Shown: positions 10,710 through 18,671 of the stretch, one piece after another
Numbering within the stretch: position 1 is the stretch's first letter
Layout: each line of letters opens with the position of its first letter
Source: Sphingobium algorifonticola
GTDB lineage: Bacteria; Pseudomonadota; Alphaproteobacteria; Sphingomonadales; Sphingomonadaceae
Direction of reading: 5' to 3'
Length of the DNA stretch: 64,000 nt
NCBI RefSeq assembly: GCF_004005485.1
Contig: NZ_RZUL01000002.1
Coordinates: forward strand, 124,001 to 188,000
Notes under the pieces: model-generated
What the model was told of the DNA's origin: nothing
Database searches by the model: none
The model's input: the letters and a program-made list of their open reading frames with translations, nothing else
Program-made: the position numbers and the translations under genes

Positions 10710-11861
10710 ATGACGAGACATATTGACAGAGCAGGGCGCTACGTTCTCCAGCCGCAGGGCTATCGCGCGTTCATACCCGCCCCTCTGCCGCCTGTCCCGC
10801 CGATCGTCACTGACGATGGTCTGACAACGGCCCTGTCCAATGCCGATCGCGCCCTGGGACGGCTCGATGGTTCGATCGAAACATTGCCGGACCCCGAACT
10901 CTTCCTGTCGATGTTCGTGCGCAAGGAAGCCGTGCTGTCCAGCCAGATTGAAGGTACGCAGGCTTCGCTGAGCGATGTTGTGAAAGCGGAAGCCGCGGTT
11001 CTGGATCGTGCCCGGCCATCGGATGTGCGGGAAGTGCAGAATTACATAGTGTCGATGCGCGAAGGGGTCGCCCTGCTCGATAGCCTGCCCATATCCACGC
11101 GGCTCATATCAAAACTGCATGGCATATTGATGCGCGATGTACGCGGGCAGCATCAGTTGCCGGGGGACATAAGGACAAGCCAGAACTGGATTGGTGCGGC
11201 GGGATGCGGCCTTGGCAATGCGCTTTTCGTGCCGCCACCGCATCACGCGCTGTCGTCATGTCTGGGCAATCTGGAAAACTTCATTCACGACGAAAGTCGG
11301 ATGCCCGTCCTCATCAAGGCGGGCTTGATTCACGGGCAATTTGAAACAATCCATCCTTTTCTGGATGGCAACGGGCGATTGGGACGATTGCTGATAACGC
11401 TTTATCTCGTCGAGAAAAAAATACTGTCGCAGCCTGTCCTTTATCTCTCCTACTTCTTCAAGGAAAACCGGCAGGAATATTATCAGCGTTTGCAGGCCAT
11501 TCGCGATGCCGGAGATTGGGAAGGATGGCTGCTTTTCTTTCTCAACGGTGTAGCCTCCGTTGCCAATCTTGCCGCGGAAACGGCGAAGAGGGTCCTGCGG
11601 TTGCGGGAAGAGGACCGTCAGCTTGTCATCAACAATTTCGACCGATCCGCCAGCCTGCCGCTGCGTGTCCTTGACCGCCTTTACAAGCTGCCTGTCATTC
11701 AGCCCAATATGGTGGCGCGCGAACATGCGACGACCTACCAAACCGCCAATGCCATTATCGCCACGCTGGAACGGATCGGTTTGCTAACCGAAGTTACCGG
11801 CCAGAAGCGAAATCGTGTCTACGTATATGAACGCTATATGGCACTTTTCAACGACATATGA
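10710..11861 (+). CDS. Fic family protein (class II, N-terminal inhibitory helix)
   Basis: Fic proteins usually transfer AMP to target hydroxyl groups. The 383-residue protein has the full catalytic motif HPFLDGNGRLGR (215-226) and, upstream, the autoinhibitory motif SSQIEG (77-82), which matches the [S/T]xxxE[G/N] class II pattern. An N-terminal DUF4172-like arm precedes it and a winged-helix region with TYQTANAIIATLERIGLL ends it. All key residues are present, so it should be an autoinhibited enzyme needing no separate antitoxin. Base composition is lower in GC than its neighbours, suggesting acquisition. The target is unknown. Confidence 0.92.
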   Translation: MTRHIDRAGRYVLQPQGYRAFIPAPLPPVPPIVTDDGLTTALSNADRALGRLDGSIETLPDPELFLSMFVRKEAVLSSQIEGTQASLSDVVKAEAAVLDRARPSDVREVQNYIVSMREGVALLDSLPISTRLISKLHGILMRDVRGQHQLPGDIRTSQNWIGAAGCGLGNALFVPPPHHALSSCLGNLENFIHDESRMPVLIKAGLIHGQFETIHPFLDGNGRLGRLLITLYLVEKKILSQPVLYLSYFFKENRQEYYQRLQAIRDAGDWEGWLLFFLNGVASVANLAAETAKRVLRLREEDRQLVINNFDRSASLPLRVLDRLYKLPVIQPNMVAREHATTYQTANAIIATLERIGLLTEVTGQKRNRVYVYERYMALFNDI

Positions 11862-11865
11862 TGGA

Positions 11866-12879
11866 TCACGCTGCGCGTTTTGCCAGCGCCCCGGCTGCTT
11901 CGGTCATCAGCGCGGCAATGATGTCCGCAACCGGTTCCTCCCGCGTGACCATGCCGACGGACTGGCCCGCCATCAGGCTGCCGCCCTCGACATCGCCGTC
12001 GATCACCGCGCGGCGCAGCGCCCCGGCCCAATAATGTTCGATCTGCAATTGCGCTGCGCCCATGTCGAGCGCGCCGCTGTCCAGCAGCGCGGCGACTTCG
12101 CGCTGCTTGGCGGTGAAGGCTTCGGTCCCGGCGTTCTTGAGCGCGCGCACGGGAATAACGGGCAGGCGCGGGTCGATCTGTACGCTGGCGATCGCATCGC
12201 GGGCGGACGCGCGGAAAAACGCCTTCTTGAAATTGGGATGCGCGATGCTTTCGGTCGCGCAGGCGAAGCGGGTGCCAAGTTGCACGCCCGCTGCGCCCAT
12301 TTCCAGATAGGCGGCGATCGCTTCGCCGCGGCCGATGCCGCCCGCGACGAACACCGGCACCTGCTGCGCCATTTCGGGCAATATTTCCTGGGCGAGGACG
12401 CTGGTGGCAACCGGGCCGATATGGCCGCCCGCCTCCATGCCCTCCACGATCAGTGCATCGACGCCCGATTTCACGAGCTTCTTCGCGAGCGACAGGGCAG
12501 GGGCGAAGCAGAGCAGCTTCGCGCCCTTCTGCTTGATCGCCTCGATGCTGCCCTTGGGCGGCAGGCCCCCGGCAAGGACGATATGCGACACATCATGGTT
12601 CGCGCAGACCTCGATCAGGTCGAACAGCTGTGGGTGCATGGTGATGAGGTTGACGCCGAAGGGCTTGTCGGTCAGCGCCCTGGTCGCGGCGATTTCCGCG
12701 TCGAGCAGCGCGGGCGTCATCGCGCCGCAGGCAATCACGCCGAACGCCCCGGCGTTGGATATGGCGGAGACCAGATGACGTTCGCTCACCCAGCTCATCG
12801 CCCCGCACAGGATCGCGGCATCGCACCCCAGAAAGGCGCTGCCGCGCGCCATGAGAGTGGTGAGTGTGGGGTTGGTCAT
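11866..12879 (-). CDS. Nitronate monooxygenase family flavoprotein
   Basis: This is a 337-residue FMN-dependent TIM-barrel enzyme of the NMO/FabK (2-nitropropane dioxygenase) family. Visible motifs are LCGAMSWVSERHLVSAISNA near the N-terminus, VEGMEAGGHIGP for substrate/phosphate binding, VFVAGGIGRGEAIAAYLEMG and GVQLGTRFACATES for FMN binding. These enzymes oxidise alkyl nitronates or act as enoyl-ACP reductases; sequence alone does not decide. ATG 12879 is the natural start. It converges with fic and is separated from lysC by a repeat. Confidence 0.9.
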   Translation of the reverse strand: MTNPTLTTLMARGSAFLGCDAAILCGAMSWVSERHLVSAISNAGAFGVIACGAMTPALLDAEIAATRALTDKPFGVNLITMHPQLFDLIEVCANHDVSHIVLAGGLPPKGSIEAIKQKGAKLLCFAPALSLAKKLVKSGVDALIVEGMEAGGHIGPVATSVLAQEILPEMAQQVPVFVAGGIGRGEAIAAYLEMGAAGVQLGTRFACATESIAHPNFKKAFFRASARDAIASVQIDPRLPVIPVRALKNAGTEAFTAKQREVAALLDSGALDMGAAQLQIEHYWAGALRRAVIDGDVEGGSLMAGQSVGMVTREEPVADIIAALMTEAAGALAKRAA

Positions 12880-12895
12880 ATCTCTCTCATCAAAG

Positions 12896-13005
12896 CCCCT
12901 CCCCTTCACGGGAGGGGTAGGGGTGGGGGCTGTCCGGCATGTGCGATAGTGCGGAAAGACCGCTTACATGCCCCACCCCCTGCCCCTCCCCTGAAGGGGA
13001 GGGGA
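12896..13005. repeat. Extragenic inverted repeat, family C (CCCCTCCCC...GGGGAGGGG)
   Basis: The left arm CCCCTCCCCTTCACGGGAGG followed by GGGGTGGGGG and the right arm CCCCACCCCCTGCCCCTCCC...GGGGAGGGG are inverted copies about 40 bases apart. A close relative lies at 41143-41241. Confidence 0.8.
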
Positions 13006-13047
13006 GACAGTGTCAAGATGCCCTTCCCCCGCAGGAGAAGGTGCGCG

Positions 13048-14307
13048 TCAAGCCACCGGCGCGTCGGCGTCCAGCCCATAGGCGGTGTGCAGGACGCGCA
13101 CGGCCAGTTCGGTCTCGTCCTCGTCGATCAGCACGCTGACCTTGATTTCGCTGGTGGAGATCGCCTCGATATTGATGCCGCGATCGGCGAGGGTGCGGAA
13201 CATCGTCGCGGCGACCCCGGCATGGCTGCGCATGCCGACGCCGACGACGCTGATCTTCGCTACCTCCACATCGGTGATGATGCGGTAGAAGCCGATCTGG
13301 TCCTTCAGCGATTCGAGCAGGTCTACGCTGCGCGCCAGGTCCGCACGCGGCACGGTGAAGGTGACGTCGGTCTCTTCCTTGTCCTTGCTGTCGTTCTGGA
13401 TAATCATGTCGACGTTGATGCTGGCTTCGGCCAGCGGGCTGAAGATGCTGGCGACCGCGCCGGGCTTGTCCGGCACGCGGGTCAGGATGATCTTCGCCTC
13501 GTTCTTGTCATGGGCGATGCCGGTGATGAGCTGACGTTCCATCTTGCTGTCCTCCAATTCTTGTTCGCTGACGATCAGCGTGCCGGGCAGGTCATCCTGC
13601 GTGGGATCGTCGAAAGAGGAGAGCACCTGCACGCGCACCCCTTCCTTCATCGCCAGGCCGACCGACCGGGTCTGCAACACCTTGGCGCCGACCGACGCCA
13701 GCTCCAGCATTTCCTCGTACGTCACCATGTCGAGCTTGCGCGCGCGGGCGACGATGCGCGGGTCGGTGGTATAGACACCGTCGACATCGGTGTAGATGTC
13801 GCAGCGATCCGCCTTCAGCGCGGCGGCGACGGCGACGGCGGAGGTGTCCGATCCGCCGCGGCCCAGCGTGGAAATGCGGCCGTCGTCCATCATCCCCTGA
13901 AAACCGGGGATGACCGCGACCTGGCCGGAGGACATGGCGGCGATCAGCGCGCCGGTCTCTATGTCCGAAATGCGGGCCTTGGCGTGCGCCTCGATCGTGC
14001 GGATGGGGAGCTGCCAGCCGAGCCAGCTGCGCGCGTCCACGCCCATGGCTTTAAGCGTCATGGCGAGCAGCCCGCTCGTCACCTGTTCGCCCGATGCGAC
14101 GACGACATCATATTCCGCCGGATCATAGAGCGCGCTCGCCTCCCGGCAGAAACCGACGAGCCGGTCGGTCTCCCCCGCCATGGCCGAAACCACAACCGCG
14201 ACTTCATTGCCCTGCGAAACGACATGCTTCACCCGCGCCGCCACATTGCGAATCCGCTCCATCCCGGCCATGGAGGTGCCGCCGAACTTCATCACGATGC
14301 GCGCCAT
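13048..14307 (-). CDS. lysC: Aspartate kinase
   Basis: LysC phosphorylates aspartate, the first step to lysine, methionine, threonine and diaminopimelate. The 419-residue protein begins MARIVMKFGGTSM, the kinase signature, followed by the catalytic domain with a GRGGSDTSAVAVAAAL segment (about 150-170) and two ACT domains near 265-410 for feedback control. Length matches the alpha/beta-subunit type. It is divergent from ubiG with a 94-base gap that must hold both promoters. dapE, further down the same pathway, is at 55.3-56.5 kb. Confidence 0.97.
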   Translation of the reverse strand: MARIVMKFGGTSMAGMERIRNVAARVKHVVSQGNEVAVVVSAMAGETDRLVGFCREASALYDPAEYDVVVASGEQVTSGLLAMTLKAMGVDARSWLGWQLPIRTIEAHAKARISDIETGALIAAMSSGQVAVIPGFQGMMDDGRISTLGRGGSDTSAVAVAAALKADRCDIYTDVDGVYTTDPRIVARARKLDMVTYEEMLELASVGAKVLQTRSVGLAMKEGVRVQVLSSFDDPTQDDLPGTLIVSEQELEDSKMERQLITGIAHDKNEAKIILTRVPDKPGAVASIFSPLAEASINVDMIIQNDSKDKEETDVTFTVPRADLARSVDLLESLKDQIGFYRIITDVEVAKISVVGVGMRSHAGVAATMFRTLADRGINIEAISTSEIKVSVLIDEDETELAVRVLHTAYGLDADAPVA

Positions 14308-14401
14308 ATCTGCTGTCAGCCTTGCTGTGGGTAAGAATATGTCGGAAACGGGGTTCCGAAGGGGTGCAAAAGCGCGCCTCCCTTAGTAAGTTGGAACAGA
14401 T

Positions 14402-15148
14402 ATGGCAAGCAACGCGGCAGCGCAAAGCGGATCGACCATCAACCCAGCGGAGGCCGCGCATTTCGGCACGCTGGCGGCCGACTGGTGGAACCCGAAAGGG
14501 AGCAGCGCGATGCTGCACCGGCTGAACCCGGTACGTCTGGCCTACATCCGCCGCGCGGTGGACGCGCATTGGGGCAGCGATGCGAAGGCGCTGCGGCCGC
14601 TGGCGGGGAAACGCGCGCTGGATGTGGGCTGCGGCGCGGGACTTTTGTGCGAACCGCTGGCGCGGATGGGCGCGCAGGTGACGGGCATCGATGCCGCACC
14701 GGAGAACATCGCAGCGGCGCAGGCGCATGCGGCGGGGCAGGGGCTGTCGATCGACTATCGCGCGGTCGGGGTGGAGACGCTGGGCGAAGGCGGCTTCGAT
14801 CTGGTGACGAGCATGGAAGTGATCGAGCATGTGACTGACCCCGCGCTGTTCCTGCGCGGTCTGGCCGACGCGCTGGCGCCCGACGGGCTGCTGATACTCT
14901 CCACGCCCAACCGCACGGCGCTCTCGCGGCTCGCGCTGATTACGCTGGGCGAAGGCCTGGGCCAAATCCCGCGCGGCACCCACGACTGGGGCAAGTTCCT
15001 GACGCCCGAGGAAATCGAGCCGATGCTGGTCGCGGCGGGGCTGGAGGTGACGGGCTGGAGCGGGCTGACGCTGGACCCGGCGAAGGGCTTCGTGTTGTCG
15101 GAGAAGATGGGGTTGAATTATCTGCTGACGGCGCGGCGCACTGCATAA
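14402..15148 (+). CDS. ubiG: Bifunctional ubiquinone O-methyltransferase UbiG
   Basis: UbiG makes both O-methylations of the ubiquinone ring. The 248-residue product has the SAM-binding motif LDVGCGAGLLCEPLARMGA, the acidic GIDAAPENI strand end, TSMEVIEHV, and a RGTHDWGKFLTPEEIEPML region characteristic of UbiG. An N-terminal AEAAHFGTLAADWWNPKG precedes it, as in the family. ubiE and ubiB are elsewhere in the window, so the pathway is dispersed. Confidence 0.96.
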   Translation: MASNAAAQSGSTINPAEAAHFGTLAADWWNPKGSSAMLHRLNPVRLAYIRRAVDAHWGSDAKALRPLAGKRALDVGCGAGLLCEPLARMGAQVTGIDAAPENIAAAQAHAAGQGLSIDYRAVGVETLGEGGFDLVTSMEVIEHVTDPALFLRGLADALAPDGLLILSTPNRTALSRLALITLGEGLGQIPRGTHDWGKFLTPEEIEPMLVAAGLEVTGWSGLTLDPAKGFVLSEKMGLNYLLTARRTA

Positions 15149-15270
15149 ACCTTGTTCTTCTTCGCTGTCCGGGATTCACCTCGCCATCCGCACCGAAGCG
15201 GCAATGACGAGAGATGGATCCGCGCCTTCGCGGGAATGACAGGGGTGATTATGCGCAATATTTGCTCCCC

Positions 15271-15362
15271 GTTCGCCCTGAGCCTGTCGAAGGGTTCTGC
15301 TGAGCGTTAGCGAAGCTCCTTCACTTCGTTCAGTGCGGCCCTTCGACAAGCTCAGGGCGAAC
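15271..15362. repeat. Extragenic inverted repeat, family D (GTTCGCCCTGAGC...GCTCAGGGCGAAC)
   Basis: The left arm GTTCGCCCTGAGCCTGTCGA and the right arm TCGACAAGCTCAGGGCGAAC are inverted copies; the middle contains further short hairpins (GAGCGTTAGCGAAGCTC, CACTTCGTTCAGTG). A related unit is at 50216-50320. The 15171-15245 stretch before it is a degenerate palindrome of family B type. Confidence 0.8.
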
Positions 15363-15384
15363 GGATTTATAACTCTTCCCCTAT

Positions 15385-16524
15385 TCAATACCCCCGCGCC
15401 GCATCCCCATCCAGCCAGTGCGAGCAGCCCAAGGCCGCGCCGTCATCCGCGTCCGACAGCGCCGCGACCGTCCGCCATCCTTCCGCCCGCAAGGCCTTCG
15501 CCCGCGCTGCATCATGCCCCAGCGGCAGGAACAGCCGCCTGACCGGCATCGCGCCGAAGCCTGCGTCGATCAGGGGATCGGGGTAGAGCGAGAAGCCGAT
15601 GGCGGGTTCCTCGCTGCCGTCGCTGCGCAGGATGGCGTAGCTGCCGCCGCGGCCGATTTCGCCGACGAAGCCTTCCGCGAAGATCGAGAATCCGAACCAG
15701 CTCTGATATTCGAAGCCGTGCCGTTCGGTGGGGTCGAGCGTGAGGGTGATGTCCCAGCCGATTGGTTTCGCGATGGCGCGCAGCGCGGCGATGCGGCTGG
15801 CGAGCTGGCCGTCGCCGGTCGCAGCGTCGATCGCCTCCAGCCGGTCCATGGCGGCGTGGAAGGGACCAGCCGCCTCGATCAGCGGCAGATAGGCGGCGGG
15901 ACCGGTGCCCAGTGCGACCAGGGCGCCGGCATCCTTGGCGTCCAGTTCGCTGCGCACCGCTTCGCGCTCGGTATCGCTCAGCGGCATGGGCCCGGCGGCC
16001 AGCGTGTCGATCAGGTCGGGCAGGGTGAAGTCTATGGTGATGCCGGTGACGCCCGCTGCCTGCAAAGCCTCGATCGCGACGTTCACGATTTCCACGGCGG
16101 CGGCGACACTGTCGGTGCCGATCAGCTCGGCGCCCACTTGCAACTGTTCGCGTTCGGGGCGCAGCTGGTTCGCGCGCAGTTTCAGCACCGGCCCGCCGTA
16201 GGAGAGGCGCAGCGGACGGGCGGCGGCGGCCAGGCGGGTGGCGGCGATGCGGCCGACCTGCGCCGTCATGTCGGGCCGGATGGCGAGGGTGCGTTGCGAG
16301 AGCGGATCGACGGCGCGCAGCAAATCCTGCGCGCGCGCGGACTTGAGGCGCTGCGTCAGCGTCTCCTCGAACTCCGCGATGGGCGGCATCACGCGGGCAT
16401 AGCCATGCGCCGCCACCGTATCCAGCACGCTGCGCGCCAGATGCGCGGACGCCTCCGCTGCGGGGGGCAGGCGGTCGGACAGGCCTTCGGGCAGCAGGCC
16501 GGTGATGGCGTTGGGCGTGGTCAT
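15385..16524 (-). CDS. hisZ: ATP phosphoribosyltransferase regulatory subunit HisZ
   Basis: HisZ is a histidyl-tRNA-synthetase-like protein without tRNA charging activity that activates short-form HisG in the first step of histidine synthesis. The 379-residue protein begins LLPEGLSDRLPPAAEAS, has a motif-2-like LAIRPDMTAQVGRIAATRL, and a C-terminal GFEYQSWFGFSIFAEGFVGE, but no anticodon-binding domain. hisG is not adjacent. The start codon overlaps the stop of the DUF559 gene by four bases (ATGA), so the two are translationally coupled. Confidence 0.93.
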   Translation of the reverse strand: MTTPNAITGLLPEGLSDRLPPAAEASAHLARSVLDTVAAHGYARVMPPIAEFEETLTQRLKSARAQDLLRAVDPLSQRTLAIRPDMTAQVGRIAATRLAAAARPLRLSYGGPVLKLRANQLRPEREQLQVGAELIGTDSVAAAVEIVNVAIEALQAAGVTGITIDFTLPDLIDTLAAGPMPLSDTEREAVRSELDAKDAGALVALGTGPAAYLPLIEAAGPFHAAMDRLEAIDAATGDGQLASRIAALRAIAKPIGWDITLTLDPTERHGFEYQSWFGFSIFAEGFVGEIGRGGSYAILRSDGSEEPAIGFSLYPDPLIDAGFGAMPVRRLFLPLGHDAARAKALRAEGWRTVAALSDADDGAALGCSHWLDGDAARGY

Positions 16525-16910
16525 TTCTGCTCCCTCCCCCTGTGGGGGGAGGGCTGGGGAGAGGGGGAAGCGCGCAATGCTTGCGCAATCGCGCCGAGCA
16601 CCCCTTCCAGATTATCCAGCACATCATGATTGGCGAAACGGATCACGCGGTATCCCAGCGATTCAAGAAACTCTGTTCGCCTCGCGTCATAGCGATCTTC
16701 GGCCGAATGTGTATCCCCATCGACTTCTATGATCAGCCGGTCTGCCTTTGAAGCGAAATCGACGATATAGGGCGCAATGATAGTCTGGCGCGTGAACTGT
16801 TGATTTTCGAACCGGTTCGCACGGAGGGCAAGCCACAGCTTCTGTTCGGCGGGCGTCGGGTTGGCGCGCATATGTTTCGCGCGTTCTTTCAGCTCTGGAT
16901 CAAGACGCAC
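16521..16910 (-). CDS. DUF559 (Vsr-like fold) protein in a repeat-bounded cassette
   Basis: This 129-residue protein belongs to DUF559, whose members share the restriction-endonuclease-like fold of Vsr. Visible are MRANPTPAEQKLWLALRANR, the core YIVDFASKADRLIIEVDGDTH with conserved D and E, and RRTEFLESLGYRVIRFANHDV. GTG 16910 is chosen since GAGAGGGGG lies just upstream; a TTG 18 bases earlier is inside the repeat. The final residues SPSPQPSPHRGREQK are encoded by the repeat DNA at the 3' side. Inverted copies of one repeat bound the gene at both ends. The stop overlaps the hisZ start. Substrate unknown. Confidence 0.8.
   Translation of the reverse strand: MRLDPELKERAKHMRANPTPAEQKLWLALRANRFENQQFTRQTIIAPYIVDFASKADRLIIEVDGDTHSAEDRYDARRTEFLESLGYRVIRFANHDVLDNLEGVLGAIAQALRASPSPQPSPHRGREQK
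16532..16570. repeat. Left inverted copy of the DUF559-bounding repeat
   Basis: A hairpin CCCTCCCCC-TGTG-GGGGGAGGG is followed by CTGGGGAGAGGGGG. The reverse complement of this unit matches 16916-16951. It includes the last codons of the DUF559 gene and sits just before the hisZ start. Confidence 0.75.
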
Positions 16911-16915
16911 CGGTG

Positions 16916-16951
16916 CCCCCTCTCCCAAACCCTCCCCCCGAGGGGGGAGGG
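16916..16951. repeat. Right inverted copy of the DUF559-bounding repeat
   Basis: CCCCCTCTCCCAAACCCTCC runs into a hairpin CCCTCCCCCC-GA-GGGGGGAGGG. It is the inverted partner of 16532-16570 and supplies the ribosome site of the DUF559 gene; serA ends 15 bases beyond. Confidence 0.75.
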
Positions 16952-16965
16952 CCTCTTGTCACACT

Positions 16966-18546
16966 TTACCCGAAGCGCAGCAGCTTCACCGTCTTCACGC
17001 CGTCCAGCTTGCAGATGTCCCACAGCAGCGGTTCGGTGACCGTACCGTCGACCGACAGCAGCAGCACCGCTTCGCCGCCCTGATTGCGGCGGCCCAAATG
17101 GAAGGTGCCGATGTTGACCTCTGCCGTGCCCAGCGCCGTGCCGATGCGGCCGATGAAGCCGGGCGCGTCCTGGTTGACGATGTACAGCATATTCCCCGCC
17201 AGATCGGCCTCCACCTTGATGCCGAACAGTTCGACGAGACGCGGCTGCTCCGGCCCAAAGAGAGTGCCCGCGATCGAGCGTTCGCCGCTCGGCGTCTGCA
17301 CGGTCACGCGCACCAGCGTCTGGTAGGCGCCTTCGCGGTCGTGCCGCACCTCACGCACGTCGAGGCCGCGTTCCTTGGCGAGATAGGGCGCGTTGACCAT
17401 GTTCACCGTGTCCGAATAGGCGCGCATCAGGCCTGCCAGCACCGCCGCGGTAATCGGCTTCTGGTTCAGTTCGGCGGCATGACCCTCCACTTCGATGGCG
17501 ATGCCTTGCACCTTGTCGCCCTCAAGCTGCCCCAGCAGGCTGCCGAGCTTTTCGGCGAGCGCCATATAGGGCTTGAGCTTCGGTGCTTCCTCGGCGGACA
17601 GGCTGGGCATGTTGAGCGCATTGGTTACGCCGCCTTCCAGCAGATAGTCGGACAACTGCTCGGCCACCTGAAGCGCGACGTTCACCTGTGCCTCGTCGGT
17701 CGATGCGCCCAGATGCGGGGTGGAAATGAAATTGGGGGTTCCGAACAACGGGTTTTCCTTGGCCGGTTCGACCGCGAACACATCGAGCGCCGCGCCTGCG
17801 ATATGCCCGCTTTCAAGGCCTTCCTTCAGCGCCGCCTCGTCGATCAGGCCGCCGCGCGCGCAGTTGATGATCCGCACGCCCGGCTTGGTCTTCGCCAGAT
17901 TCTCGCGGCTCAGGATGTTGCGCGTCTGGTCGGTCAGCGGGGTGTGCAGCGTGATGAAGTCCGCCTTGGCCAGCAGGTCGTCCAGCGTCACTTTCTCGAC
18001 GCCGATTTCGATCGCGCGTTCGGGGGTCAGGAACGGGTCGAAGGCGGCAACCTTCATCTTCAGCCCCAGCGCGCGGCTGGCGACGATCGAGCCGATATTG
18101 CCCGCGCCGATCAGGCCCAGCGTCTTGCCGGTGACTTCGACACCCATGAAGCGGTTCTTTTCCCATTTGCCCGCCTGCGTCGAGGCGTCGGCTTCGGGCA
18201 GCTGGCGGGCAAGCGCGAACATCAGCGCGATGGCATGTTCGGCCGTGGTGATCGAATTGCCGAACGGGGTGTTCATGACGACCACCCCCTTGGCCGACGC
18301 ATAGGGGATGTCGACATTGTCGACGCCGATCCCCGCGCGGCCGATGACTTTCAGATTGGTCGCCGCGTCGAGAATCGCCTTCGTCACCTTGGTGGAAGAA
18401 CGGATGGCGAGACCGTCATACTGGCCGATGATGGCGATCAGCTCTTCGGGCGTCTTGCCGGTGATTTCGTCGACCTCGACGCCGCGATCGCGGAAAATCT
18501 GGGCGGCGCGGGGGTCCATTTTGTCGGAAATGAGAACTTTGGGCAT
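16966..18546 (-). CDS. serA: D-3-phosphoglycerate dehydrogenase
   Basis: SerA oxidises 3-phosphoglycerate to 3-phosphohydroxypyruvate, the first step to serine. The 526-residue long-form enzyme has the substrate domain with AGIGVDNVDIPYASAKG, the Rossmann motif LGLIGAGNIGSIVASRALGL, the catalytic region GGLIDEAALKEGLESGHIAG and HLGASTDEAQ, an intervening ASB domain, and a C-terminal ACT domain (IVNQDAPGFIGRIGTALG). It follows serC in the same direction across a repeat, giving a serC-serA order that is expected behind the leader at 19803. Confidence 0.97.
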   Translation of the reverse strand: MPKVLISDKMDPRAAQIFRDRGVEVDEITGKTPEELIAIIGQYDGLAIRSSTKVTKAILDAATNLKVIGRAGIGVDNVDIPYASAKGVVVMNTPFGNSITTAEHAIALMFALARQLPEADASTQAGKWEKNRFMGVEVTGKTLGLIGAGNIGSIVASRALGLKMKVAAFDPFLTPERAIEIGVEKVTLDDLLAKADFITLHTPLTDQTRNILSRENLAKTKPGVRIINCARGGLIDEAALKEGLESGHIAGAALDVFAVEPAKENPLFGTPNFISTPHLGASTDEAQVNVALQVAEQLSDYLLEGGVTNALNMPSLSAEEAPKLKPYMALAEKLGSLLGQLEGDKVQGIAIEVEGHAAELNQKPITAAVLAGLMRAYSDTVNMVNAPYLAKERGLDVREVRHDREGAYQTLVRVTVQTPSGERSIAGTLFGPEQPRLVELFGIKVEADLAGNMLYIVNQDAPGFIGRIGTALGTAEVNIGTFHLGRRNQGGEAVLLLSVDGTVTEPLLWDICKLDGVKTVKLLRFG

Positions 18547-18569
18547 GACAAATAGCCTTTCTGCTATTT

Positions 18570-18648
18570 GTCATCCTGACGAAGGTCAGGATCTCGGGCG
18601 GCTGGGTCGGACCTAGAGGCCTGAGATCCCAGCCTTCGCTGGGATGAC
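18570..18648. repeat. Extragenic inverted repeat, family B variant
   Basis: Left arm GTCATCCTGACGAAGGTCAG and right arm CCAGCCTTCGCTGGGATGAC are inverted, about 30 bases apart, within the serC-serA gap. Partial termination here could set the serC to serA ratio. Confidence 0.75.
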
Positions 18649-18671
18649 GTGATGGGGAGGGGAGAGGAGGT

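Noticed and set aside
10672..10731. Two eight-codon frames (starting 10672 and 10700) before fic
   Set aside because: Very short, no ribosome sites of note; could be chance. A leader-peptide role is not supported.
11815..14334. An open frame of 839 residues on the plus strand
   Set aside because: It lies opposite the nitronate monooxygenase and lysC genes, is rich in His, Arg and Gly as expected for an antisense GC-rich frame, and has no recognisable motif.
16911..16928. TTG start for the DUF559 gene at 16928
   Set aside because: It lies inside the repeat and uses its bases as codons; GTG 16910 has a better-placed ribosome site.
16861..18555. An open frame of 564 residues on the plus strand
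   Set aside because: Antisense shadow of serA; no motif and no ribosome site.
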